The notes under the pieces: model-generated | The model's database searches: none | Told to the model about the DNA's origin: nothing | What the model saw: only the letters and a program-made list of their open reading frames with translations | From: CAIKOD01 sp035505975 | GTDB lineage: Archaea > Halobacteriota > Methanomicrobia > Methanomicrobiales > Methanospirillaceae | Assembly (NCBI GenBank): GCA_035505975.1 | Contig: DATJQJ010000026.1 | Location: forward strand, 1 to 43,305 | Direction: 5' to 3' | Length of the DNA: 43,305 bases | Translations under genes and position numbers: made by a program | Shown here: in pieces, positions 8,852 to 17,694 of the stretch | Layout of the letters: every line of letters begins with the position of its first letter | Numbering within the stretch: position 1 is the stretch's first letter

Positions 8852-9265
8852 TTACCGTTTCCAGACTTCCACTCCGGTCATGCCTTCTGCGACGTACTCG
8901 ATCTCGTCGGGAATGAATTTCACGATCACAAAATCCGGATTATCTATGGTCTGGAAATACTTCTCGAACATGGGGTTCCAGTATTTCTTTTTGGTAGTCA
9001 GGTCCTCGTGTATTTCTCCCTTCCCTTTCATGACGACATAAGGGTCAGAAAATTCCTTCCCAGACCAGATAGAAACAGAAGCCTGGGAATTTTTTTTCAG
9101 CTGGGCGACTTTCCGGGTCGTCTTCACCGTCCCGCCGACGAACGTCATATCTTCGAACCCGTTGAGCACCATGAACCGTACGGCGGGTTTCCCATCGTCA
9201 ACCGTCGCAACCGCGGCCACGTGCGGACCACCGGTCACTGCCAGGATCTTTTCCTTTAATGCCAT
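8852..9265 (-). CDS. Pyridoxamine 5'-phosphate oxidase-related FMN-binding protein
   Basis: A 137-residue split-barrel flavoprotein of the PNPOx-like family. Typical features: an N-terminal helix (LKEKILAVTGG), the beta strand VAAVATVDDGKPAVRFM, the conserved middle TTRKVAQLKKNSQASVSIW, then YVVMKGKGEI and the terminal VIVKFIPDEIEYV. Such proteins bind FMN or a related cofactor and reduce small molecules or F420-linked substrates; the substrate is not known. TATATATAAG at 9291-9300 places transcription start about five bases before the ATG at 9265, so the message is nearly leaderless. It is not an authentic PdxH, which is longer. Confidence 0.85.
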   Translation of the reverse strand: MALKEKILAVTGGPHVAAVATVDDGKPAVRFMVLNGFEDMTFVGGTVKTTRKVAQLKKNSQASVSIWSGKEFSDPYVVMKGKGEIHEDLTTKKKYWNPMFEKYFQTIDNPDFVIVKFIPDEIEYVAEGMTGVEVWKR

Positions 9266-9290
9266 AGTCGGCGGTTTATGGCAGAACGAG

Positions 9291-9300
9291 TATATATAAG
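9291..9300 (-). promoter_or_regulatory. TATA box of the FMN-binding protein gene
   Basis: TATATATAAG (+ strand) centred about 30 bases before the ATG at 9265 on the minus strand; the usual archaeal spacing. Confidence 0.6.
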
Positions 9301-9376
9301 ATCTGGTCTGCGATAGAGGGTCCTGCCGGAACTGGATCTCCTGCGAGTGTATAATGACAAGGATAGACTGCAGGAG

Positions 9377-10093
9377 TCACCCGGCGGGCCTGACGACCTG
9401 TTTCTCGAGCTGGCCATCGCAATAGACCATCACGGTAATAGGCTCCCCCTTATGGTGACCCCTCATGCGGTCGTCGTATACTTTCTGGACGTGCCTGAGA
9501 CCATTCCTCGAGAAATAGTCCGCGATAAACTCAAGGAACTGGATCTCCTGGGAAAGGAAGGCGTCCTCATATTCTTTTGTCATCCGCGCCGCCGCCATAC
9601 TCTCTTCTTCTCCAATCTCCCGATGGTACGAACCATGGAGGTCCAGGCCCGAAATCTGGCGCCACTCAACGTTTCCTTCTTCATCCGATTCCCTGTGGAG
9701 CATATAGGGGTAAATACGGCAAATTGAAAATCTCTGTTCATAGATCCGGCATCTGCTGCCGTCAAGGAACCAGCAGGAGCCGATCTCATCGTCTTTCGCA
9801 CGCACCGCGTACCCGGAGACATAAAAAATACCGTTCTGATCGCAAAATTCCGGGTCAGGTGCAGGCTCTATTGCACCGGGATCGATCTCGCGCAGGGCTT
9901 GCACATCGCGGTCAAGAAGGAAAACATGCCCGTTGAATGCCCTCGTGCAGCAGCGGGCACAGAAATCGCACCCAAACCCGACTTCCCTGATGATGCCGGC
10001 CAACTTTTCAGCGGGATATTCAAAAAGGCCGTTCCGTTCCCGTATTAGTGCCGCAATTCTGTAGGAGATAGGAACGAGCGAGATCTGCTTCAC
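9377..10093 (-). CDS. YkgJ-family cysteine cluster protein
   Basis: A 238-residue cytosolic protein of the zinc/iron-chelating YkgJ (UPF0153) family. The diagnostic cluster GCDFCARCCTRAF gives Cys42, Cys45, Cys48 and Cys49, followed by Cys in DPEFCDQNG and the second cluster GSCWFLDGSRCRIYEQ and SICRIYPY. The spacing matches the family's metal-cluster ligands. The C-terminal third is helical and acidic (EIGEEESMAAARMTKEYED), typical of the longer methanogen members. Biochemical role is not established for the family; a metal- or Fe-S-binding role is inferred from the cysteines. It is a single gene between unrelated neighbours. Confidence 0.85.
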   Translation of the reverse strand: MKQISLVPISYRIAALIRERNGLFEYPAEKLAGIIREVGFGCDFCARCCTRAFNGHVFLLDRDVQALREIDPGAIEPAPDPEFCDQNGIFYVSGYAVRAKDDEIGSCWFLDGSRCRIYEQRFSICRIYPYMLHRESDEEGNVEWRQISGLDLHGSYHREIGEEESMAAARMTKEYEDAFLSQEIQFLEFIADYFSRNGLRHVQKVYDDRMRGHHKGEPITVMVYCDGQLEKQVVRPAG

Positions 10094-10217
10094 CCCTCAA
10101 TATCACTATGGACAGCCCGGGAACCGGGACGGCCCCGGGTCTTAACAATACCGGGGAGCATTACCTGATAAAAAGATGGGTTATACCGGTATTACCAGAA
10201 TATCCTCCCTGCAGGGA

Positions 10218-11678
10218 TCAGTGGTTTGTCACTTCCACCCCGTACACCCCGCTTCCGATAAACCAGGTATCGTCCACCGGTTTCTGGTAGATCAGTTTAG
10301 GAACTTCTGATGAGCCATTGAAGGCCGTATCCGGGAAGAGGGCGTGGGAGAATCCGGTGCCGTTCTGCATCGCCATGATCCCGGCCTGTGTCGTCTTCAT
10401 GCCGTATGCATCGGTGTAATTGATCAGGTCCTGTCCTATGGCGGTCTTGAGGAACGGATCGGCCAGGAGCGTGCCATTGGTCGATTCCGCCCATACGAAG
10501 AGATCGCCATTGACAAACGGCCCGTGTGGATCGTTTATTGCTGCCAGGGTCTTTTCCTTCCCATTCGCCCTGGCAAAGGTTACCACCCTGGTGACGAGGT
10601 CGTACAGCTCGATCTTCGTGTGGTTCCTGATGGTAATTTCCGTCAGGTTCCCCTGGATGGCTTCCGTATAACCCGGGACTGTTATTCCGGAAAAGAGCCA
10701 CCAGGTCCCGTCGACGGGTTCAGCATAGTCGATCTTCGGGACATACACATCGGTCCCGTTGACTGTTACCTTTGCAACGGTGTATAAGAATCCCCCTCCA
10801 TTTTGGGACAGGTCGCGCATCCCCCGTATTGTCGCAACGCCGTCAGGGTCGTGATAATTGATAAGGTTGATATGGTTTGCCGAAACCTCCGGCGAGTACG
10901 GAGGGCTTACGAGGTTCGTCCCATTGTAGTCGAATGCCATTACAACCAGTTCGCCCCGGTTGAATGGGCTGTCGGGACTATTGAAGACCGCGACCGCTTT
11001 TTCTTTACCGTTCGCCCTGGCATATGCAGCGGCAGCCCTGACATATGCCACGAGTTCCTCTTCGTTATGAGGAGTTCCGGACAGGTTCATTTTCACTGAG
11101 GGGTAAATATCCCCCTGCGACGAGTACAGGCCTGCCCCGATGTAATAGGTCCCGTCGACATCCGAGACCACCGACAACTTGGGTTCGATCGTATAATTCT
11201 CAAGGGGATTCGGGTATTCGTAACTGACATAACCTGTACCATAGCCTGCCGTTTCAATGAGATTACGCACAATCGGGACACCGAAGGGATCGGTGATGTT
11301 ACGGATGCTGGTCCCGACGATATTGTGCTGGAATGGCTCAGCGAGGGCCTGGCCGTTGAAATCCTCTGCAAAGACGTAGAGGCTGCCCGTTACGAACTGC
11401 CCTTTCGGGTCGTTAAACACAGCGATAGCCTTATCGCGCCCGTTCTCATGTGCGTAATTCACCGCCCCCCGGACGAACGTGATGAGATCTTTCGTCGACC
11501 TGACCGTGGCAGGGGCACCGGTCGTGCTGGCGGTACCCGGAGTGGTAATAACCGGGGTCCCGGCTGGCCCGGACTGGACCGGGGTACCCGCCCCCGACTG
11601 AGGAGTTTGCGAGCACCCTGCCACCAGTACTGCGACAGCGATGAGAGCAATGATAAAGAAATAGTCCCGGATTCTCAT
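10218..11678 (-). CDS. Lipoprotein with three tandem Cache-type sensor repeats
   Basis: A 486-residue exported lipoprotein. The N-terminus is MRIRDYFF, a hydrophobic run and the lipobox VLVAGCSQ (Cys22), followed by a Gly/Thr/Pro linker. Then come three repeats of about 130-145 residues (roughly 65-190, 197-335 and 348-486). Each has the pattern AYARANGKEKAVAVFNSPDS, GxLxVxAxDxNGTxLA, an INYxDxxG segment and a final DGTWxxxSGxY, which is the small Cache ligand-binding fold. No membrane helix follows, so it is a free extracellular binder rather than a transmembrane receptor. ATG at 11678 is chosen over the frame's earlier start at 11729 because it begins right at the signal peptide. Ligands are probably small organic molecules; unknown. 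Confidence 0.8.
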   Translation of the reverse strand: MRIRDYFFIIALIAVAVLVAGCSQTPQSGAGTPVQSGPAGTPVITTPGTASTTGAPATVRSTKDLITFVRGAVNYAHENGRDKAIAVFNDPKGQFVTGSLYVFAEDFNGQALAEPFQHNIVGTSIRNITDPFGVPIVRNLIETAGYGTGYVSYEYPNPLENYTIEPKLSVVSDVDGTYYIGAGLYSSQGDIYPSVKMNLSGTPHNEEELVAYVRAAAAYARANGKEKAVAVFNSPDSPFNRGELVVMAFDYNGTNLVSPPYSPEVSANHINLINYHDPDGVATIRGMRDLSQNGGGFLYTVAKVTVNGTDVYVPKIDYAEPVDGTWWLFSGITVPGYTEAIQGNLTEITIRNHTKIELYDLVTRVVTFARANGKEKTLAAINDPHGPFVNGDLFVWAESTNGTLLADPFLKTAIGQDLINYTDAYGMKTTQAGIMAMQNGTGFSHALFPDTAFNGSSEVPKLIYQKPVDDTWFIGSGVYGVEVTNH

Positions 11679-11848
11679 GAAGCAGGGTTCATCTGCCGAA
11701 TGAAAAGGGTTGTGAATTTGCACCGGCACTCCCGGGGTAAATGAGGATTCAACTCATCCCTTCTCCTTCCTTATCAGGATAGATTTATTCTTAAAAAGAT
11801 TTCAACGAAGCCGATTTTTTAAAAAATGATCTCGAAGGAAATTATTCT

Positions 11849-13363
11849 TTACATTACCGGCGCTGATGGTCCTTCCTCTGCCCCGGTCATGTAGTCGGGG
11901 TGAACTTCCTGCCGTGCTATAATGGCGAGGACAAGGATCCCGATACCGATGATGAACGCAAATAAGAATGCCAGGTCGAACCCTCCCGTAAGGATTTCGA
12001 CCATAATTTTAGCCGGGGGAGTGGTCGTGATGCGGTTGTGAGCTGCGATGGCGTCGACCCCGTAGATAAAGACAAGGTTTGCGATCGCTATCCCGATTGT
12101 CATGGGCGCGAACCGTTCTAGGCTGGTCAGACTCGACACCATCCCCTGGTATTTCTTCGAAACCGAGTTCATGATCATATTTGCTGCCGGGGTAAGCATC
12201 AGCCCGAGTCCGAAGCCGATCAGGAGGAGACAGACGATCACGAACCCGGTGGATGTATTCACGCGGATGCGTGTCAGCAGGAAATACCCTGCAACAACTG
12301 AAATCCCGGCAGCGATGCTCAGAGCCCTGCCACCCGTCCGGTTATAGAGCAGTCCTGCAAGGATGCCGCCCACCATCATTGCGAGGGACAGGGACGTAAG
12401 TATCAGACCGGAAACGGCTGGGGTGTATCCGTGGACGTACTCGAGGTAGAAGGGAAGCAGGTAACTGATCCCGGCAAAGCTGAAGAACAGCAGACACATC
12501 TCCAGGTTGGTCAGGAGAAAATTCCGATGCCCGAACAGGCGCAGCTCCAGCAGGGGATCGGATACCCTGAGCTCGCACCATACAAAACCGACGAGGGTGA
12601 CCACTGCAAGGGCCAGGGTTCCTATGATGACCGGGTCTGCCCATCCAAGCGTCTGACCTTCGGACAGGGCGAAGAGCAGGGAGGCGAGGCCTGTGAAGAT
12701 GAGGACCGCACCCGCCCGGTCGAAACCGCCAGTCCGTTCTTTGTGCTCCATCTCCGGAATTACCCGCGCCCCGAGGATTATTGCGATGATCCCGACAGGG
12801 ACGTTGATGAAAAATATCCAGTGCCAGGAGAGGAATTGGGTAAGTAGTCCACCGATGGTCGGTCCGATCGCCGTTCCCAGGGCAGCAAACGTCAGGACAA
12901 CACCCATGGCCTTTCCTTTCTGCTCCATCGGAATAAATGCCGTGACCATCGCGGGTCCGATTGCGGTGATCATCGCCCCGCCGACCGCCTGGAACGCCCT
13001 GGACCCGACGAGCGTCGTAAACGAATGGAGGAAGTCAGGGATGAAACCACACGAAAATGAGCCGATGGTAAAAATCAGAAACCCCGATAGGAACACCTTT
13101 TTAAACCCGATCACATCGGAAATTTTACCGAAGATCAGGACACATCCGGCCATTACGAGCAGGTAAATGGTCGAGACCCAGCTGACCGTGCTCGTCGGGA
13201 TATCAAATGAGGAGGATATGGTCGGGAGCGCGATATTGACGATCGTCCCATCGAGCGCTGACATAAATGTGGCCAGGGATATCGAAATGATGAGGAGGGT
13301 GAAACCTGTTTTACGTGCCTCAGCAGAGACTGAATCCATACGTTGCGTTGCATTGCCGTCCAT
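11849..13363 (-). CDS. MFS multidrug exporter, DHA2 (EmrB/QacA) family, 14 helices
   Basis: A 504-residue proton-driven exporter. It has about 14 hydrophobic segments, the DHA2 opening LATFMSALDGTIVNIALP (first-helix motif with Asp), the A-loop GKISDVIGFKKVFLSG, and motif C-like GTAIGPTIGGLLTQFLSWHW followed by FFINVPVGIIAI. These are hallmarks of EmrB/QacA antiporters, which expel lipophilic cations, drugs or metabolites. There is no partner EmrA-like protein next to it. A second ATG lies at 13339. A TATA-like AATATATTTATGA near 13452-13464 implies a leader of about 65 bases. Substrate unknown. Confidence 0.9.
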   Translation of the reverse strand: MDGNATQRMDSVSAEARKTGFTLLIISISLATFMSALDGTIVNIALPTISSSFDIPTSTVSWVSTIYLLVMAGCVLIFGKISDVIGFKKVFLSGFLIFTIGSFSCGFIPDFLHSFTTLVGSRAFQAVGGAMITAIGPAMVTAFIPMEQKGKAMGVVLTFAALGTAIGPTIGGLLTQFLSWHWIFFINVPVGIIAIILGARVIPEMEHKERTGGFDRAGAVLIFTGLASLLFALSEGQTLGWADPVIIGTLALAVVTLVGFVWCELRVSDPLLELRLFGHRNFLLTNLEMCLLFFSFAGISYLLPFYLEYVHGYTPAVSGLILTSLSLAMMVGGILAGLLYNRTGGRALSIAAGISVVAGYFLLTRIRVNTSTGFVIVCLLLIGFGLGLMLTPAANMIMNSVSKKYQGMVSSLTSLERFAPMTIGIAIANLVFIYGVDAIAAHNRITTTPPAKIMVEILTGGFDLAFLFAFIIGIGILVLAIIARQEVHPDYMTGAEEGPSAPVM

Positions 13364-13722
13364 ATGAGTGTTTTCAATTCCATGTCGGACCGCAGATCGG
13401 GAAAAGGATCCCCGGACTGACAGCCATCGAGTGGTCCCTTCCGGATCATAGTCATAAATATATTGTCGTCAGGCAGGCCGGGTCACTCCCGCAATGATTT
13501 GCCTGGTTTGGATTCCGTTCGATGCCTGGTCGGCAGAAAAAAAACCTGCTGCGGGATTGAGGAATACCGTGCTGATTAATGAGCCTGCATGCATTAATCT
13601 CCGGCTCTCTGGCCGGTGAAAACAACGATCCAGGTTAAAAAAAAGAGACGAAAAAAAATAGAAAACCTCAAATGAGGGGTTGTTTCAAATGATCAGTAGT
13701 AATTCAAAGTATATTCGCGATT
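13364..13722. other. Divergent promoter region with an inverted repeat
   Basis: This 359-base gap lies between the exporter gene (minus strand) and the first AEC carrier (plus strand). It holds a TATA-like AATATATTTATGA on the minus strand near 13452-13464 and an inverted repeat, ATTAATG (13575-13581) and CATTAAT (13592-13598), with a 10-base centre. A run of A-rich DNA follows at 13637-13662. No gene is supported. Confidence 0.45.
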
Positions 13723-14679
13723 ATGGAACAATTATACCCGTTAATCCGTGCGGTAGCAATATTTTTTTTACTGGTTATATTCATCCAGATCCTGAAGAGA
13801 AGAGGGATTTTCAGCACTGCCAATCTTCCGACATTTGGCAAACTCATTACCGAGCTTATCCTTCCCATAACAATTTTTTCGACCCTGGCAGTGAGCAGGG
13901 TCGAATTGCAATTCATTTATGCTGCAGGAATTTATCTCTCGGTGAGCCTTCTCATCTGTGCCGTAGCGTACCTGATCTGCCGCTTTTTTAAGTTCTCCAA
14001 CGCCGTAACGGGAACCCTTGTCATCCTCTCCGGATTTGGCAGCACGTCGACCATTGCATATCCGTTGATCAGCCAGACTTACGGGCCGGTCAGCGATGCG
14101 ATGACAAGGGCCCTGATCATCGGTGAGTTCGGCTCGGTCCTTCCCTTCTTTACCATCGGCGTGCTCATGGTCTCGTATTTCGGCAGGAAGACAGGCGCTG
14201 ATAATACACGGGTCTTCTTCGAGAGCGTGAAATCGTTTTTGCGGACGCCCATCTTTCTCTCGTTAGTCGCCGGACTCGCCGTTTCAATGATTCCTCCGCT
14301 ATCTGGTCTTATGGCGTCGGATTTTTTCACCTCCTTCTTTGCCTATTTCAATAACGGGTTCGAGATGCTGGTCGCCATCACGATTGGCCTGATGCTCCGG
14401 CCCGTAAAAATCAATGAAATTCTCCTGTACCTTGCCATCGCCGTACCTCTTGCCCTGATCGTCATGCCCCTGACCCTGTTCGGATTTGCGACCGTCCTCC
14501 AGGTACCGGAACTGACCCGCGAAGTCCTTGTAATCCTGGCGGCGGTGCCATCGGGTGCCGTGGCTGCGGTGATGGCAGAACGGTACGGGTGTGACGGCGC
14601 CCTTGCATCGATGATAGTCGTGATATCGTTCATGTTCAGCCTGGTGACCATCACCGTGATCTCGGTTCTCCTCCTGTAA
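13723..14679 (+). CDS. AEC (auxin efflux carrier) family transporter, first of a pair
   Basis: A 318-residue membrane transporter with about ten helices in two inverted halves. Visible AEC marks are the cytosolic start IQILKRRGIF, the unwound-helix regions ELILPITIFSTL and SGFGSTSTIAYPLI in the first half, and VILAAVPSGAVAAVMAERYG in the second. Bacterial and archaeal AEC carriers move organic anions such as malate or malonate; this one's substrate is unknown. It is 128 bases upstream of a clear paralogue on the same strand, and both keep the FGSTxTxAxPL and VPSGAVAAV signatures. The start at 13723 has no strong ribosome site and may be close to leaderless. Confidence 0.87.
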   Translation: MEQLYPLIRAVAIFFLLVIFIQILKRRGIFSTANLPTFGKLITELILPITIFSTLAVSRVELQFIYAAGIYLSVSLLICAVAYLICRFFKFSNAVTGTLVILSGFGSTSTIAYPLISQTYGPVSDAMTRALIIGEFGSVLPFFTIGVLMVSYFGRKTGADNTRVFFESVKSFLRTPIFLSLVAGLAVSMIPPLSGLMASDFFTSFFAYFNNGFEMLVAITIGLMLRPVKINEILLYLAIAVPLALIVMPLTLFGFATVLQVPELTREVLVILAAVPSGAVAAVMAERYGCDGALASMIVVISFMFSLVTITVISVLLL

Positions 14680-14807
14680 TCGCTTTATCTGGATGTGAAA
14701 TGCATGAAAGAAAACGCAAAAGACCGGAAATCCCCGGAAGAATATATTACTGCCGGAAAACGAACGGGATTTTCCAGCTCCAGGAAAAGAGGGTACTGTA
14801 GCGGGGG

Positions 14808-15791
14808 ATGATTCGGATGGCAGAAATGATCTCGTTGATACCGGTATACCAGTTTGTCATTATTGCCCTCCTTATTGTCGGGATTATGAGGGTACTGAAG
14901 TGGAAGGGAATTTTCAACGATAACGATCAACCGGTTTTCGATAAGATCGTGACCGAACTCGCGGTCCCGGCGATCATCTTCACGATCTTCGCAACGTACG
15001 ATTTTTCGCTGGATACCCTGTACCCCGCCGGTATCCTTTTCGTTACGCTTATCGTTGCCCTTGTCCTGGCTTATATCGTTTGTCGTTTCTGCCGGTTCCC
15101 GCCAAAGGTAACAGGAACAATCGTCATGATCTCGGGATTTGGCAGTACTGCAACGATGGCAAGCCCCCTTCTGATGGACCTGTTCAGCGGTCAGGTTTCT
15201 GCCATCGACAAGGGACTCACCATCGGGACGATCGGGGTCGCATTTCCGTTTTTTACGATCGGGGTACTGATCGCGTCATATTTCGGGGCAAAGGAATCGG
15301 GGAAAGAGGTCAGTATCGCCGGTACCCTGAAAGAATTTCTGGCCACACCCATTTTTATCTCGTTTGTCGCTGGCGTGCTGGCGGCAGTTTTCCTGGTGCG
15401 CCTTCACATGCCATTTGCAGAAGGGTTCACCGACGTCTTTACCCATTTTTTCACGATCATTTCCCTTTCATTGAACCTGTTGATCTGGATTGCCATCGGT
15501 CTCATGCTCCGTCCGATAAAGCTGGCCTATTTTTTACCCCTTTTTCTTCTTGTAATCGCCATTAAACTGCTGTTCGAACCGGTGTTTGCCACATATTTCG
15601 CGATTTCCGCAGGGGCATCGGTATTAAACCAGGAAATGCTCATGCTGGAAAGCTCGGTCCCGTCCGGGGCGGTAGCGGCGGTCCTGGCAAGCCGGTACGG
15701 TTGCGACAGTTCCCTCGCCGGCTGGATGGTTGTCGGGACATATCTTGTCTCCCTCATAACGATTCCCCTGGTGTTTTTCATGTTTCCCTGA
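14808..15791 (+). CDS. AEC family transporter, second of a pair
   Basis: A 327-residue paralogue of the preceding gene, with the same ten-helix plan. Shared landmarks include KWKGIF near the N-terminus, ELAVPAIIFTIF, SGFGSTATMASPLLMDL, TIGVAFPFFTIGVLIASYFG, IAIGLMLRPIKL and SSVPSGAVAAVLASRYGCD. The two proteins have clearly diverged in the other helices, so this is an old tandem duplication; they could have different substrates or form a heteromer. MAEM at 14817 is an alternative start with GGGGGAT just upstream. A tandem AEC pair with nothing metabolic beside it gives no clue to the substrate. Confidence 0.87.
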   Translation: MIRMAEMISLIPVYQFVIIALLIVGIMRVLKWKGIFNDNDQPVFDKIVTELAVPAIIFTIFATYDFSLDTLYPAGILFVTLIVALVLAYIVCRFCRFPPKVTGTIVMISGFGSTATMASPLLMDLFSGQVSAIDKGLTIGTIGVAFPFFTIGVLIASYFGAKESGKEVSIAGTLKEFLATPIFISFVAGVLAAVFLVRLHMPFAEGFTDVFTHFFTIISLSLNLLIWIAIGLMLRPIKLAYFLPLFLLVIAIKLLFEPVFATYFAISAGASVLNQEMLMLESSVPSGAVAAVLASRYGCDSSLAGWMVVGTYLVSLITIPLVFFMFP

Positions 15792-16033
15792 TGAACAACC
15801 AATTTTTTGGCTCCCGCACACAAAAGATCGGCAGGCACAGGGCCTCTCACCGTCGTTGTCCCTGTGACCCGAAGACACGGGCAAACTGAAATGCCCTGGC
15901 ACCGCAAAACATTCATGCCGTTTCTTCAGGGAACAGGAAAAAGAGACCGGGACAGGATCGAACCGTATGGTGCATCATGTCTCATGGCAGGACCATCTCC
16001 TTCGCCATGATCCGGGTTTTTTATAAAAAAAAT

Positions 16034-16468
16034 TTACGACTTGCGGACGACCAGGACCGAGCAGGGTGCTGTCCTGACCACGCTCTCGGCAACGCTCCCG
16101 AGGATCATCTTTCCGAGGCCCGATTTCCCCTGGGTCCCGATTATGAGGAGGTCTGTCTCGTTCTCTTTCGCAAACCTGACAATCTCGGCGGCTGGTTTTC
16201 CCGAGAGGAGGTATGTCTCTATCTTCAGGTCGCCTGCCAGGTCTCTTATTCCCTGAAGGGCCTCCCTACCGTCTTTTTCATAACTTTCATAAATATTTCC
16301 ATACGATTCCTCGGCAACACCAGAATAGAGAGGTTTCATGTCGATTACAAAGATTACTTTTACCCTTGCACCGGTAAGGCGTGCGATCATCAGGCCTTCG
16401 ATGACGGCGCTCATATTTTTTTCAGATCCGTCGGTCGTGATTAGTATGTTCTGGTATATTCCGGTCAT
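16034..16468 (-). CDS. Universal stress protein (UspA family)
   Basis: A 144-residue single-domain Usp. The N-terminal strand ILITTDGSEKNMSAV carries the conserved Asp, and the ATP-binding signature G-2X-G-9X-G-S is seen at 111-125 as GTQGKSGLGKMILGS, ending in APCSVLVVRKS. ATP-binding Usps act in stress tolerance and energy sensing. A TATA-like run TTTTTTTATC (minus strand) lies at about 16491-16500, which places transcription start within a few bases of the ATG at 16468, so the message is probably leaderless. No operon partner. Confidence 0.93.
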   Translation of the reverse strand: MTGIYQNILITTDGSEKNMSAVIEGLMIARLTGARVKVIFVIDMKPLYSGVAEESYGNIYESYEKDGREALQGIRDLAGDLKIETYLLSGKPAAEIVRFAKENETDLLIIGTQGKSGLGKMILGSVAESVVRTAPCSVLVVRKS

Positions 16469-16935
16469 TGGTTACCCGGTTGTCCGGCCTGATAAAAAAA
16501 CACTCTGGTTTTTTATTAATCCCAGTGGCCGGCCACGGAGCGTTAATCTTTGGTATTCCGACTGCCAGATATCATGGTCTTAATGTATCGCGAGGGACCA
16601 GTGAATAGTTCAGGTAAGGGCCGGGGTGCCGGTTATCTCCGTTCCTATATCTCCCTTTTCTTACCAGGTTTTCAATAGGGGCATTTTTCCGGTACGCGGC
16701 AACTTCTGCCTGAGGAGGACCCTGCAGATATCATCCTGGCCTGACTCCGGGAAGGCACCTGACCGCGAGCGGAAAATTAGTGTTCAGAGAAAGGTGGTAT
16801 AACCGGCCGGTTCAGTTATTGTGACCGGGTGTGTAATATTATCCGTTTCCCGTATTTCGATTATAAGAAGCCCCTGGATCTATCCAGTGCAGGATATCTG
16901 CCGAAATGGCACGTATCCGTATGGAGGAACAACAT
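16469..16935. other. Intergenic promoter region between the stress protein and a repeat surface protein
   Basis: Minus-strand TATA element of the stress protein at 16491-16500; plus-strand TATA-like GATTATAAGA at about 16859-16868, which fits the surface protein start at 16936 with a leader of about 45 bases. A 12-base palindrome GTGGCCGGCCAC lies at 16525-16536. No gene is supported in the rest. Confidence 0.45.
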
Positions 16936-17406
16936 ATGAAAAAGAACAGACAGATCGGTCTGGCAATTGCGGCCTTATGCATCCTGTCGCTCGTCATGGT
17001 GTCAGCCATGGCGACATCGGGATTAATAAGGGGTTTCTTTCCGACCCAGAGTGTCGTCGCGGGGAGCCAGGCGGCATCCGGTACATCCCGTCAGGGAACC
17101 GGACAATACGGCATGGCAAACAATGGGATCCCACCATCGGGACACCCTCCGGACGGTATGACGTTCAACGGTACACAGCCACTTGGGCCCCCGCCCGGTG
17201 ACATGGCGTTCAATGGTACGCCCCCGCTGGGACCTCCCCGGGGGAGTATGACGTTCAACGCTACACAGCCCTTAGGTCCGCCGCCCGGTGACATGACGTT
17301 TAACGGGACACTCCCTTCGGGTAACCCGCCTGACGGAATGCCACCTTCGGGAACGCCACCTGCCGGAACCCCGCCATCTCCGGATTTATCGCAATCCGCG
17401 AACTGA
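16936..17406 (+). CDS. Short secreted protein with Pro/Gly-rich 15-residue repeats
   Basis: A 156-residue protein: signal peptide (MKKNRQIGLAIAALCILSLVMVSAMA), a Ser/Gln/Gly spacer, and from about residue 72 four units of 15 residues of the form GPPPGDMTFNGTQPL, closing with shorter GxPPxG units and a hydrophilic tail. Each long unit contains one N-glycosylation sequon (NGT, NGT, NAT, NGT). No C-terminal anchor is visible. GGAGG lies nine bases before the ATG at 16936, which decides the start over an in-frame ATG at 16906. I do not recognise a family; an extended, possibly glycosylated cell-surface or secreted spacer protein is inferred. Confidence 0.7.
   Translation: MKKNRQIGLAIAALCILSLVMVSAMATSGLIRGFFPTQSVVAGSQAASGTSRQGTGQYGMANNGIPPSGHPPDGMTFNGTQPLGPPPGDMAFNGTPPLGPPRGSMTFNATQPLGPPPGDMTFNGTLPSGNPPDGMPPSGTPPAGTPPSPDLSQSAN
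17150..17335 (+). repeat. 45-base tandem coding repeats
   Basis: Four imperfect 45-base units encode GHPPDGMTFNGTQPL, GPPPGDMAFNGTPPL, GPPRGSMTFNATQPL and GPPPGDMTFNGTLPS. Bases differ mostly at third positions and a few residues; each unit keeps an N-x-T sequon. Confidence 0.75.
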
Positions 17407-17437
17407 ACAAACTAATAAGCACCGATTCTTTTAGATC

Positions 17438-17471
17438 AGGCAGCAGGGGTTCCACTCCCTGCCTGCCCGTC
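17438..17471 (+). other. Hairpin downstream of the repeat surface protein gene
   Basis: AGGCAGCAGGGG and CCCTGCCTGCC can pair imperfectly around a short loop, about 35 bases after the stop codon. It might protect the mRNA 3' end. Archaeal terminators are usually T-runs, and none follows closely, so the role is uncertain. Confidence 0.3.
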
Positions 17472-17694
17472 TCCCCATTCAGGATAGTCAGGTACAGGGT
17501 TGGTCTGTACCCGGTAACGTTGACGTTCGGGTCCGTCTGGAAACCAGGGTATTCGCAAGCTTTTGGGGGAACCCCCCTGGAGAGCCAGATATCTTAATTC
17601 TCATTTTTAAGCCATCTGAAATAAAGAACATCGACAAATGATTAGCCAATATCTGATACAGGGTGTCGAATGAGCCGAATCTGAAAAAAATGGT

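Noticed and set aside
16525..16536. Perfect 12-base palindrome GTGGCCGGCCAC
   Set aside because: Only one copy and GC-rich restriction-site-like sequence; it is not placed at a promoter in a telling way.
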